Shown here piece after piece: positions 37,607 to 47,174 of a stretch of DNA of 64,000 bases (position 1 is its first letter; every line of letters begins with the position of its first letter). The DNA is taken from contig NC_079269.1 of the NCBI RefSeq assembly GCF_947241705.1, positions 248,001 to 312,000 on the forward strand. Direction: 5' to 3'. Below the pieces are notes generated by a model. The model saw nothing but the letters and a program-made list of their open reading frames with translations, was not told the DNA's origin and made no database searches. The translations under genes were made by a program, and so were the position numbers. This DNA comes from Saccharomyces mikatae IFO 1815. Its lineage: Eukaryota > Ascomycota > Saccharomycetes > Saccharomycetales > Saccharomycetaceae.

Positions 37607-38908
37607 ATGAATGTAACTCCTCCAAAAGATGGGAATCACAGATTCTCTAAAAAGAATAGATTTAATATGAGTAAATCGCGATTTCACAAATTAAATGATC
37701 ATGCGCAGCGTATAAATGTACCGGAAGACCGCGATTCAATTGTTTCAAGTAACACAACCTCAATTATGACAGATGATGCATTCGACTATAATGGCGGCAT
37801 AACATCCAATACTAAAGACGCTAATTCTGATATTGACGAGAACAATGATATTATAAAAGAAGAGAACTCCAATAAAAAGGACACTGGATATAATCCTTTC
37901 TACAGTGGACCAAATATTAGTCAGAGGTATACTCAATTTAGAAAAAGAGAGTTCAAACCAACACTCTCAAAAAATGAAACCGTGCGGTGCACATTGGACG
38001 AAGACAGTATAAGAAGTGATGAAGATGATAATACAGAAAACGAACTTCATTTTACACCGAGGATTAAAGAGCCTAGCATACTCCGATCAAGTTTGCTAGA
38101 ACAGAGAAACGGTTTACAGGCCGGAAGTACAGTATTGAAAGAACCGCAGGCCAAACTCAATCCTACCGTTAATAATAGGAACTCCTCAAAAAGGAAGTCC
38201 AGTGCAGTACTTCGAAAACAACTAGGAAAACCGCTGCCGCTACCGTACTTGAACAGTTCGAATGTAAGTAACACGCCTACATTACAGAGAAGAGAAGAAG
38301 TGTTTACAGACGAAGTGGTTCAAAAGAAGAGAGAACTAATTGAATCCAAATGGCATAGACTTCTCTTACACGACAAGAAAATGGTAGAGAAGAAGCTAGA
38401 AAGTTTAAGAGAATATGAGCGAAAAAGAATATCGTCACAAGGCAATTATGTCTCTAGCTCTCAGCAAGACAATTCGTTCAAAGTTTCGACGCCGACAAAG
38501 TCTTATGTTTCTTTAGAACAGACATCTATACCAAATATATCTGATATAAAGACACCTAACAATATCCTCGGTAAGGAAAGAAGAGAAACAAACAACAACA
38601 CACTAAATTTTCAAGGGCAGGGAGACCCGATACAAAGGCTACAGTCTGAGATCGAAATGCACACTGAAAAACTTGATACGATAATAAGGTTGCTGAAAAA
38701 TGATACCAGTACAAGCGAAGTAAATAAATCGACAAGTAATGGTGATATAGGGCCTGGACAAATAAATGGCGAAAGGTGGTGGAAGAGCATGATGATGATT
38801 TGTAAAAAATCAGGAAATACTCTGAGAAAGTATAGGGAATATTTCTTATGGACATTTTGTATTTTTATATTGTTGTATTGCAACATATATGTGTATTATA
38901 AGCTCTAA
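37607..38908 (+). CDS. KAR1: Kar1, spindle-pole-body half-bridge protein
   Basis: This 433-residue protein is equal in length to S. cerevisiae Kar1. The long N-terminal region is disordered, acidic and Ser/Asn-rich. A central basic helical region around 240-270 (many Lys/Arg/Glu/Leu) contains the Cdc31 (centrin)-binding site. A single hydrophobic span in the last 20 residues anchors the tail in the nuclear envelope. Kar1 builds the half-bridge needed for spindle pole duplication and is needed for nuclear fusion in mating. The ATG at 37607 is used; an out-of-frame ATG four bases upstream (37603) opens another frame. Confidence 0.95.
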   Translation: MNVTPPKDGNHRFSKKNRFNMSKSRFHKLNDHAQRINVPEDRDSIVSSNTTSIMTDDAFDYNGGITSNTKDANSDIDENNDIIKEENSNKKDTGYNPFYSGPNISQRYTQFRKREFKPTLSKNETVRCTLDEDSIRSDEDDNTENELHFTPRIKEPSILRSSLLEQRNGLQAGSTVLKEPQAKLNPTVNNRNSSKRKSSAVLRKQLGKPLPLPYLNSSNVSNTPTLQRREEVFTDEVVQKKRELIESKWHRLLLHDKKMVEKKLESLREYERKRISSQGNYVSSSQQDNSFKVSTPTKSYVSLEQTSIPNISDIKTPNNILGKERRETNNNTLNFQGQGDPIQRLQSEIEMHTEKLDTIIRLLKNDTSTSEVNKSTSNGDIGPGQINGERWWKSMMMICKKSGNTLRKYREYFLWTFCIFILLYCNIYVYYKL

Positions 38909-39068
38909 CCCATACAAAGGTTAGTACATGACAATTCCTGTATAGTTACAGAATGAATCTTTTCTTTTGCCCTTTTTCAAAGAACCACTTTTCTTGAAAA
39001 GATGGCGAAAAAGACAAGGCATGAATTTTAAGAATCGGTGATAAATAATTAAATGCATATAAACGCTT

Positions 39069-39118
39069 ATGGCGTGTGAGGTTGTGGACTTAAAAGGGAG
39101 AAAACAATGACAGAATGA
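39069..39118 (+). other. Two overlapping short upstream ORFs before SWT21
   Basis: An ATG at 39069 opens a 13-codon frame ending at 39108-39110. A second ATG at 39107 overlaps that stop and opens a 3-codon frame whose stop (39116-39118) overlaps the ATG at 39115. The chain would control or block use of the 39115 start if transcripts include it. Confidence 0.6.
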
Positions 39119-40365
39119 ATATAACTCCGTACTGTGATACGGGCGAAGTGTTTAAGGCCGAAACGATTCTAAATGTATGGGAAAGGGAAGACCAAGAATG
39201 GTTACAGAAGACTGAAAATGATTCAAGTGGGTATGTGTACCCGCCACTAGGAAGATCACCATATGCTACTGTAAAAAATGACTCCAGGATGGAAAAAAGC
39301 GTACTATGTCAAGATATCTTTTGGTCAAGTGATGGCACCTCATTTGTTTCTGTGCATAATGATTTTGGCATCAGACAGTATTTAGTGCCGGAGGAAACCG
39401 ATATGAACAAGGGGAAGAAGAACTTGCTGATACCATTTAGTAGGTTTTTCAGGAATCAATCTATCGTTTCATGTGCAGTAGACCCATTTTACTCACTTTA
39501 TGGCGGGAAATCGGGCGAAGTTGCTAATGACAGAATCGTAATCGCAGGAAAAAACTTTCCTCTGCAATTGTACTCTATAATGGATGGGCAATGTATTGCA
39601 AGCTATGACACAACGAATGAACTAAATGGGGAATACGAGACCGCGTACAGTATGAGAATAGATACCGAAGCGCATATATACACTGGCTCACACCGTAACA
39701 AAGTGGCTATATACGACATGAACAGGCGAGAGGCCGTGTGGATGCACCGGAGTACCAAAAGAGCAAGCAAGACAAGACAGAGCATCATATCATGTTTTGA
39801 AGAGTACCCAATAGGAGGACAAATTCTTCCAAGAGAATCTTTACTGTGTGGCAGTTATGCCAATGAAGTATTTCAAGTGGATTCTCGTCGCCAACGACTG
39901 GAGAAAATAAACTACGCCCGCAGAACTCCGGGGGGCATTGTACAAATTCTCGCGAGCGACAACGGACGTTATGTCTATATTGTTAGACGCAACAGCGATG
40001 CAATATATGTCTATGACCGGCGGAACCTACAGCGTGAGTTGAACACATTGGCTCTACCCTTTCGCATCCACAATAACTTCGTCAAATCTAAAGCATATAT
40101 AGATATGACCTATGGCCTAAGCATTGGAACACCCCAGGGAACAGTATTGAATTGGGGTCGTGACGTTGTGGAATTCGGAGGGATCTGCTCATACCACAAA
40201 ATGCAAGATATGGTACCTACTTCTATCCAGGCAGAGTCAAAATGGCACGGTGATTTTGACTCTGATGTCCCTGTCACGATAGTAGTGAAAAACTGTCCTG
40301 GTGATCCTGGACTTTTGGCCCTGGCTCATGGGGGAACAATTTCATTATCCAGGCTCGGCGGCTAA
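39115..40365 (+). CDS. SWT21: Swt21, WD40 protein of pre-mRNA splicing (possible longer N-terminus)
   Basis: The frame is open for 416 codons from 39115. The S. cerevisiae protein as I remember it has 357 residues and begins at the Met corresponding to residue 59 here (ATG at 39289). The 58-residue extension has ordinary protein composition and no stops. The rest is a beta-propeller of the TCAB1/Swt21 family, with repeats such as DIFWSSDGTSF and NKVAIYD and a C-terminal GGTISLSRLGG. Swt21 associates with the spliceosome and influences U4/U6 assembly. The start is therefore uncertain: 39115 is reported, and 39289 is the conservative choice. Confidence 0.88.
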   Translation: MNITPYCDTGEVFKAETILNVWEREDQEWLQKTENDSSGYVYPPLGRSPYATVKNDSRMEKSVLCQDIFWSSDGTSFVSVHNDFGIRQYLVPEETDMNKGKKNLLIPFSRFFRNQSIVSCAVDPFYSLYGGKSGEVANDRIVIAGKNFPLQLYSIMDGQCIASYDTTNELNGEYETAYSMRIDTEAHIYTGSHRNKVAIYDMNRREAVWMHRSTKRASKTRQSIISCFEEYPIGGQILPRESLLCGSYANEVFQVDSRRQRLEKINYARRTPGGIVQILASDNGRYVYIVRRNSDAIYVYDRRNLQRELNTLALPFRIHNNFVKSKAYIDMTYGLSIGTPQGTVLNWGRDVVEFGGICSYHKMQDMVPTSIQAESKWHGDFDSDVPVTIVVKNCPGDPGLLALAHGGTISLSRLGG

Positions 40366-40788
40366 AAATTTTCTTAATTTTTTTTGAATCACCCGGCCGA
40401 CTTCATCCGATGAACGCGCAAAAGAAACGAACAAGATTTCATCCCCCATACACCACTTTTTTGTTCACTTCTTGCCACATGCCGTCAAAAAATTTTTTCG
40501 CATTGAAGAAATCCCCAAAAAGAAAAGAAAAAAGTTCTTGTCTTATATAGTATCATCATAGACAGAACTTCCGTGTAAAGCATCGACAGAGCCCCTCATC
40601 TCCGCTTCTCTGTTTCATTTGTTTTATAAAAGCTAATAAGTACCGTATACAGTACATAGGAGTATGCATATAGCCTGAAGCCTCATCCGTACTGTACTGC
40701 GCACATCATATTTCAAAGAAAAAAAGGAAAAAATCATAAGACATAGTACCCGTAAATCCGATCTGCTGATATTCTACAATTGCATAGG
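40366..40788. other. SWT21 3' / UBP10 promoter gap
   Basis: This 423-bp gap is A-rich near the UBP10 start and has a GTACTGT-type repeat near 40640-40700. No named regulatory site was recognised. Confidence 0.45.
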
Positions 40789-43080
40789 ATGACCACTCAA
40801 GAATCGATCAAACCTTTGGTAGACAGGATTCTATCAAACCCCCTGCAGTTCAATGCTGCAATGATCTCAAAGAAATCGAATAATAATAGTGATACTTCCG
40901 CCGCGCCGCAGAGTAACTCGTACATCGTGATAGGAAAGCAACACAGTAAGAATAGAAATGGAACAACTGCTATGGCGACGGCTGATGGCGAGCAAGCTCC
41001 AGGCAAGGACTTGATGGAAAGGCCAAATGAAAAAAAATCAAGCGCTGTTCCCAAATCCATGGCAGAGGCTTTATTGCTATACACTTCTAAAAAGAGTATA
41101 ACCGCTGCTAATGTTACTGTTACTAAGAAGCCAGCAGAGCTTTCCGCGGAGCTTTCTACGGAACCTCCTTCCTCTGCTTCTGAAGATGAGAAAGAAGAGG
41201 AAGGAGAAATATTTCATGAGGCAAGAGATTACGTTGAACCTCGAAAAGTTAGTTTAAGGGAAAACGTAATTGCTGATGAAGACATCGGTGAAGATTTAAG
41301 TTCACCGTCAGCCACTATTAGCGAATTGGCTAGCGAAAAGGAGAAGGCTTCCGGTATTAACGACGAAGATGAAGATGAAGGTGAAGACGAAGATGAAGAT
41401 GAAGATGAAGAAGGTGAAGATGACGTGGATTATGATTCCAGTGCAATGGAAAAAGAACTTCATGAAGAAGAGGAAACCGAGTCTAGTTCTACAATTTCAG
41501 AAGACGAAAAGAAAGACTTGCATAAAGATTTAATGGCAAATAGTACACTGAAGGTAAATCAGTACAGATCTACAGAAGGCCAGAATGGAAATGGAAAAGA
41601 AGATGACCAAAAGGAAGAAGAAGAGGAAGAATTGATGCATAAACCAAGATCAATTACCCCTCCAATTACCATATCAAATTTATCAAACTTCTATCAATTC
41701 AATGAAAACATCAATGATCGCGGCTCCTTACGCTCTACTAGAATAATTAAGAATTGGGGCAACCAATTCACCAATTTAAAACCTCGTGGCCTTTTGAATC
41801 ATGGTGTCACCTGTTATACAAATGCAGCTGTGCAGGCTATGTTGCATATTCCTTCTATACAACATTATCTCTTTGATATATTATTAGGAAAGTACGATAG
41901 CAGCATCTCAAAAAGTTCTGTTTCTTATACTTTAGCTGAAACGAGTAAAAAAATGTGGTTGCCAGTTTCCAAAAATCCTAGGAAGAGTATTTCAGCTTCC
42001 TATATTAATCCAAACCACTTGATTTCCAGACTGGATGATATTAATTGCATGATGAGTGAATGGCAACAGGAGGATTCTCATGAGTACTTCATGTCGTTGA
42101 TGTCAAGATTACAGGAAGATTCTGTTCCCAAGGGCCATAAGCTTATAGAATCGATAATTTATGATATATTTGGCGGTCTTTTAAAGCAAATAGTTACTTG
42201 CAAATCTTGCGGCAGTATATCTAAAACAGAACAGCCCTTTTACGATTTATCGTTGCATTTAAAGGGGAAGAAAAAACTTGATTCAAACCCTGATTCTTCG
42301 GGTGAATATAATAACAGTGCTTCTTCTACTAATTCCACCACGACCAAGAGTTCCACCACGCAACTGTTATCTTCTTCAAAATCTGCCAATCTGAACTACG
42401 ATACACCAGATGTCTCTATTAGCAATTTAAGTTCACTCAATCGTAGATTCTCCATTGAAAAATCAATCAGAGATTTTTTTAATCCCGAATTAATCAAAGT
42501 CGACAAAGAACAAAAGGGTTATGTTTGTGAAAAGTGTCATAAGACCACGAATGCTGTGAAGCATAATTCTATCCTAAGAGCTCCCGAGACGTTGCTGGTA
42601 CATTTGAAAAAATTTAGATTTAATGGCACTTCTTCGTCGAAAATGAAGCAAGCTGTTTCGTATCCAATGTTTTTAGATTTGACAGAATATTGTGAAAACA
42701 AGGATTTGCCTGTCAAGTATCAACTATTAAGCGTGGTGGTACATGAAGGTCGTTCCCTATCTTCAGGCCACTATATCGCTCATTGCAAACAACCAGACGG
42801 TAGCTGGGCTACTTACGACGATGAATATATCAACAAAATATCTGAAAGAGACGTTTTAAAGGAAACTAACGCTTATTATCTTCTGTACACGAGATTAACC
42901 CCAAAGTCGATCCCATTGCCAGTAGCGAAATCTACCAATACCGCTGATAATATTACCTCGCCCAAGTCTAAGCAAGAACAAGCAACCAATGAATCAAATA
43001 AACGTCCATTAAAGATCAATAGTAAGAAAAGTAATCGTAAAAAATGGAAAAAAAGTAAGAAGAGGAAGTTTACTAAGTAA
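40789..43080 (+). CDS. UBP10: Ubp10, ubiquitin-specific protease for histone H2B
   Basis: I start at the ATG at 40789 (MTTQESIKPLVDRIL); the upstream codons lack an ATG. This gives 763 residues versus 792 in S. cerevisiae. The N-terminal 320 residues are disordered and very acidic and bind silencing proteins. The USP domain begins at GLLNHGVTCYTNAA with catalytic Cys at residue 342. A zinc-binding pair CKSCG/CEKCH and the His box GHYIAHC (His at 661) follow, then the Asp region WATYDDEY. The basic C-terminus contains nuclear/nucleolar signals. Ubp10 removes ubiquitin from H2B-K123 and from PCNA and supports telomeric silencing. The deficit lies mainly in the acidic region, where S. cerevisiae has GEDI repeats. 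Confidence 0.97.
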   Translation: MTTQESIKPLVDRILSNPLQFNAAMISKKSNNNSDTSAAPQSNSYIVIGKQHSKNRNGTTAMATADGEQAPGKDLMERPNEKKSSAVPKSMAEALLLYTSKKSITAANVTVTKKPAELSAELSTEPPSSASEDEKEEEGEIFHEARDYVEPRKVSLRENVIADEDIGEDLSSPSATISELASEKEKASGINDEDEDEGEDEDEDEDEEGEDDVDYDSSAMEKELHEEEETESSSTISEDEKKDLHKDLMANSTLKVNQYRSTEGQNGNGKEDDQKEEEEEELMHKPRSITPPITISNLSNFYQFNENINDRGSLRSTRIIKNWGNQFTNLKPRGLLNHGVTCYTNAAVQAMLHIPSIQHYLFDILLGKYDSSISKSSVSYTLAETSKKMWLPVSKNPRKSISASYINPNHLISRLDDINCMMSEWQQEDSHEYFMSLMSRLQEDSVPKGHKLIESIIYDIFGGLLKQIVTCKSCGSISKTEQPFYDLSLHLKGKKKLDSNPDSSGEYNNSASSTNSTTTKSSTTQLLSSSKSANLNYDTPDVSISNLSSLNRRFSIEKSIRDFFNPELIKVDKEQKGYVCEKCHKTTNAVKHNSILRAPETLLVHLKKFRFNGTSSSKMKQAVSYPMFLDLTEYCENKDLPVKYQLLSVVVHEGRSLSSGHYIAHCKQPDGSWATYDDEYINKISERDVLKETNAYYLLYTRLTPKSIPLPVAKSTNTADNITSPKSKQEQATNESNKRPLKINSKKSNRKKWKKSKKRKFTK

Positions 43081-43425
43081 TGAAATCCAACTTTCTTCAC
43101 TTTACTTTCCCTACCTCTTTGTAAGCATTTTTATTAGCATTTCATTTTCATTATACCTAACAAATATATACACACAAGTATATATATATAAACATCCAGT
43201 CTTTACTGAATTTATAAAACTACTCTCACATCAGAAAGTTGGAGAAACGTTCTCCTCACATAATATTAGAACCGTACCGAGTTTAATTAACACTGCATGA
43301 GAAGAATTCAAAATTACAACATATGTACATATTTACAGAATATATCAGTTGAATAAAGAAGGGAAGAATTTTGAATGCTTTTTAAAAACGTACTGGAACT
43401 TTTACTCTCACCTTAACTTTACCAA
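43081..43425. other. Convergent 3' gap UBP10/MRPL19
   Basis: It contains alternating TA/CA tracts (about 43163-43190) of the kind that act as bidirectional 3'-end signals. Nothing else was seen. Confidence 0.55.
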
Positions 43426-43902
43426 TCAAGGCACAACCTTTATACCCATACTTTTCGCAACTCCAACTATCGACTTGACGATACCTTCCATCTCTAACAA
43501 ACTATGTCTTTCATCACTTTTTTTTATTTTAGCTATTTCGTAAACGTGCTTTAATGATAATTCGCCCAAAATACGAGTTGTTCCCTTGGCAGGTACACCA
43601 GTTAGCATTGCGCCCACATTTGGTTGACCATGTCCCTTCTCCATTTTAAGAGCTTTCAATAACAAATATCCGGTTGGTGGGGATTTCATTTCAAATGTAA
43701 ATGTTCGATCTGGTTTTATTGTGATCAATACTGGAACCGGTACACCTGGTTGATAATTTGCCGATCTTGCATTAAATTCTTTACAAAAGTCAATGGCTTT
43801 GATACCTTTAGAACCCAATGCAGGTCCCACAGGAGGTGATGGTGCTGCTTGACCCGCTCCTACTATTAGCTTCACTACTACGTTTTTTGCTGCTTGTGAC
43901 AT
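43426..43902 (-). CDS. MRPL19: Mitochondrial ribosomal protein uL11m (Mrpl19)
   Basis: I start at the ATG complementary to 43900-43902 ([17 protein letters not shown]), giving 158 residues, equal to S. cerevisiae; codons further upstream lack an ATG. The protein is the L11 family throughout: the N-terminal domain has [11 protein letters not shown], the Pro-Pro hinge and methylatable Lys region. The C-terminal rRNA-binding domain with AKIKKSD follows. It forms the L11 stalk base of the mitochondrial large subunit and contacts translation factors. Confidence 0.97.
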   Translation of the reverse strand: MSQAAKNVVVKLIVGAGQAAPSPPVGPALGSKGIKAIDFCKEFNARSANYQPGVPVPVLITIKPDRTFTFEMKSPPTGYLLLKALKMEKGHGQPNVGAMLTGVPAKGTTRILGELSLKHVYEIAKIKKSDERHSLLEMEGIVKSIVGVAKSMGIKVVP

Positions 43903-44377
43903 TATGAATGCCAATAGAACTATATAATGTTTGAAAATTTGAAACAACGAAAATAGATAATATATAACAGGTTCCGGTATTAATTTGAATGCCTATGGGT
44001 TTATCACTTTTTGTGAGCTCTAACATCACAACGATTTTTAGCGCTTCTTCTTTGCTACGGAAATCTAAAGAAAGGAACTGCCATTGTGGTATAGTAAAGA
44101 GCGTTACCCGCATCAACAATTCAATAATCGACAGGATCATTCTAACTAATGCCACTACTAGCGTGTTATGGTTTCACTTATTTTAGAAAAATCACACGTT
44201 ATGAGAGGTATATCTATGTAATTAGTTTTCTGGGGAGTATACAAATAAAAAAGAATTTAAATGTAATAGAAAAATAAATATGACATCGTATTTTAACGTA
44301 CACTCAAGTAAGATGAAAATTATAAAAAAAATATATATATACAAATGCTGGAAAAGAGTAAGAGTCCTGGCGCTTAT
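43903..44377. other. MRPL19 promoter / NPR1 3' gap
   Basis: This 475-bp gap lies between two minus-strand genes. The right half is very AT-rich with an A/TA run at about 44325-44342, a likely NPR1 3'-end signal. No other element was found. Confidence 0.5.
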
Positions 44378-46747
44378 TTATTGATTATTTTGTTTTTTCT
44401 TTTTCTTTTCGAGGCCTGCAATATGCGCTTCACTTTGATCAACTTGTGTGTGATGATGGTCTTCTCCTCTAACCACTTTGAACGATAAATCTTCTTCAAC
44501 CAGATGGCACATATCAATGCTTCGAATCCAAGAATCTTCCATGATTTCTTCGATACTTCCTCTACATGCAGGTGCCAAATCAATCATGCGTCCAATGATA
44601 TGCTGAGTTTCTTCCGGTAATGAATGCAATAATCTTTGCGGTCCAATATTAACATTATTAGGATCTGATACATTATTTGAAGAACCTTCCGGTTTCTTCT
44701 TTTCAGTAGAGTGCGATTCGTCATATGAAGGAGGATCAGGAGTTCTTGTCACCAAACTACTTAAAGAATCGCAATCACGTCCAGAACAAAATAATTTGAA
44801 TGAATTATCTCTAAGTTTTGGGATCTTCCATGGAAATTTCTTCAATATCATACATGCAAAAATAATTGCTGAAGACCAAATGTCTACGGGACGTGGGTCA
44901 TACTTGGCAAATATACAAACTTCCGGTGCTAAATACGGATCGCTACCAACAATTCCACTTGCTTCGACAAGATTTTTGGAGAACGGATACGAAAAAACTA
45001 CAGCTGCACCGAAATCAATTAGTTTTACAATACCTTCTTCGTTTATAACACAATTATCTAGCTTTAAATCTCTGTGAGCCAAGCCAATACTATGCAAATA
45101 TTGTACACCAGTAAGTATTTGTTTAAAACAACAACAAATTTCTTCATAAGACATCTTATTACTCATTACAATAGCAAATAAATCGTATTCACAATATTCC
45201 ATTACTTGGAGAATTCTATCATTTTCGTACACGATTTCAATTGTTTCAATAATATTTGGATGGTTCAGAGTTGTACCAATACAGTATTCAGATGTTATTT
45301 TCTTGACATAATCTCTTTTTGATTCATTTTCAAATCTAGTTCTAAATTCTTTTACTGCAAATATTTGGTTATCCGAGATTCTTTGAGCCAATTTAACGGA
45401 CCCCCCTGCTCCAGCACCTAGATCAGCCCCTGTTTTAATGTATCTCTTTGAAAACGGAATCCCTGAAACGCCATGATTATGAGAATAAATAGTATCTCCA
45501 TTTCCGTTATAGCTAGTGGAGTAGGGGTTGTTACCACTTGCACAATGGGATGATGAATGGGAATGCGATGGAACAGGTATTCCGTTAGAAAGAGGCGATC
45601 CATTCGGGATTGCATTGTTGTTATTCGAGGAAAGATTATTGCTAGAACTTTTTTTGAAAAACCTCTTTAAATCACCAATGGAAGAATGTTGCGACCTTGG
45701 AACGCTTTGGCTTGGGGGTAAATGGTCATGAACAGACGAAGGAGAACCGTAAAAATTATCTGTGTACGAGCCAGTTGGTTGTCTTGACGCAGAATATATA
45801 CTGCTTTGCCTTGCACGGATAGGTTTAGGGATAGCCGTTGAACCATTTGTAGCATTGGGATTTTTAATGTTAGGAGATGGGCCATTTGAATTAACAGGAA
45901 AAGACATGCCTGCAGAGTTTGGATTTGAAGATTCTTTTGAGTTTTTGGAAAAGAAAAAATTTCCAAGTTGTGAAGAAAATGAACCTGAACGAGAAATAGA
46001 TCTTGCTTGAGTAGTATTGGCATTATTACTATCCATTGATGCTTTTTGAAGCTTTTGTTTGGAAATAACGAAACGTGGCTCGACACTATCTACCTTCGGA
46101 GAGGATATAACATTAGAATCAATTGCTGAAATATTATTAGGCATACCACCTGCATATGTTTCGAGCCATGAGGAGGATAAAGAAGAGCTGTTACTATTAG
46201 AGCTGTTGTTGTCCTTGTTAGAATTTGGGACGGAGTAAGGTATACTTGATGACAAAGAAGGAATAGCCCTTCCCGAAGTATGCGACGTGGCAGATAATCT
46301 ACTTGTAATTCTATTCTGTGCAGCAAGAGAACCACCATAGGAGGAAAATCCAGCTGCACCCTGGTCGTTCATTAAAGACCCGAACCTCTCTTTGCTTTGT
46401 GCACTTGTACCATAGAATGATGCAGTATGGGCAAAGTTTGAATTAAGAAAACTTGAGGAAAACTGATTTCTATCATCTAGAGAGGAACCGGCCGTAGATG
46501 AAGAATCCTCTTCTGAGTATATTTGAGTAACAGTTGTAACACTTCCAGGAACTGGTACGGTAGCTCTAATACGATTACTGCTACTATTGCTCACGCTACT
46601 AACATGACTGCTGCTCCTATTCCTTGCTTGAATGTCGAGCGGTTGTGACTCAGGTGTTGAGGTCAGTGTATCAGCAGAAGTTCTCGGTGATGACTTCGAG
46701 GTTTCGTTTTTTCGTTTTTCTTGTAACAATCTAGTTAACGAAGACAT
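44378..46747 (-). CDS. NPR1: Npr1, TORC1-regulated kinase of nutrient permeases
   Basis: This 789-residue protein (S. cerevisiae 790) starts at the ATG complementary to 46745-46747. The N-terminal 430 residues are Ser/Asn-rich and disordered, the part hyperphosphorylated under TORC1. The kinase domain begins near RYIKTGADLGAGAGGSVK, with HRDLKLDN (Asp 560) and the DFGA loop, and ends near SWIRSID. Npr1 phosphorylates arrestin-like adaptors such as Bul1 and Aly2 and controls ammonium transport via Par32, so that permeases like Gap1 and Mep2 stay active when nitrogen is poor. It is a fungal-specific kinase of the HAL/NPR family. Confidence 0.97.
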   Translation of the reverse strand: MSSLTRLLQEKRKNETSKSSPRTSADTLTSTPESQPLDIQARNRSSSHVSSVSNSSSNRIRATVPVPGSVTTVTQIYSEEDSSSTAGSSLDDRNQFSSSFLNSNFAHTASFYGTSAQSKERFGSLMNDQGAAGFSSYGGSLAAQNRITSRLSATSHTSGRAIPSLSSSIPYSVPNSNKDNNSSNSNSSSLSSSWLETYAGGMPNNISAIDSNVISSPKVDSVEPRFVISKQKLQKASMDSNNANTTQARSISRSGSFSSQLGNFFFSKNSKESSNPNSAGMSFPVNSNGPSPNIKNPNATNGSTAIPKPIRARQSSIYSASRQPTGSYTDNFYGSPSSVHDHLPPSQSVPRSQHSSIGDLKRFFKKSSSNNLSSNNNNAIPNGSPLSNGIPVPSHSHSSSHCASGNNPYSTSYNGNGDTIYSHNHGVSGIPFSKRYIKTGADLGAGAGGSVKLAQRISDNQIFAVKEFRTRFENESKRDYVKKITSEYCIGTTLNHPNIIETIEIVYENDRILQVMEYCEYDLFAIVMSNKMSYEEICCCFKQILTGVQYLHSIGLAHRDLKLDNCVINEEGIVKLIDFGAAVVFSYPFSKNLVEASGIVGSDPYLAPEVCIFAKYDPRPVDIWSSAIIFACMILKKFPWKIPKLRDNSFKLFCSGRDCDSLSSLVTRTPDPPSYDESHSTEKKKPEGSSNNVSDPNNVNIGPQRLLHSLPEETQHIIGRMIDLAPACRGSIEEIMEDSWIRSIDMCHLVEEDLSFKVVRGEDHHHTQVDQSEAHIAGLEKKKKKQNNQ

Positions 46748-47174
46748 AATGTTGTGTAGATTTTTCCTCTTTAGTCTGAGTAAGTATAGAATGTTAAGAA
46801 ATCAAATAGAAAACAATTAGACAAAATGATAATACGTTGTAGTACAAGTTAGTTGGTATTGGGTGAATTGGGGATGACGCAATGGAACGAGAACACCTCT
46901 TTATTATTCTTTCAGTAGCAAAAACAAAACCTTTAGGAACTGCCGAATATTGCCACTAACTAGTTCGTACTGATTCTACAAATACAGCGGCACATATTTA
47001 GAGATAAGCTATAAGGGTAGAAATCGTGGTATGCGTCATTGATAACGAAAAAACGTACCAGATGACAAGCCAATGACAATGGATGATGAATTTCGGGAAG
47101 GTGATAAGTTATTTCTATGTTGTATATACTAAAGTCGTTCCTAAGTAAGCATACAAAATGCGCAGGTATTCCGT
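46748..47174. other. NPR1 promoter / IPI3 3' gap
   Basis: This 427-bp gap lies between two minus-strand genes. No named element was recognised. Confidence 0.45.

Noticed and set aside
38919-38926. TACTAAC motif on the minus strand after KAR1
   Set aside because: No minus-strand gene exists here; it is a chance match in a gap between two plus-strand genes.
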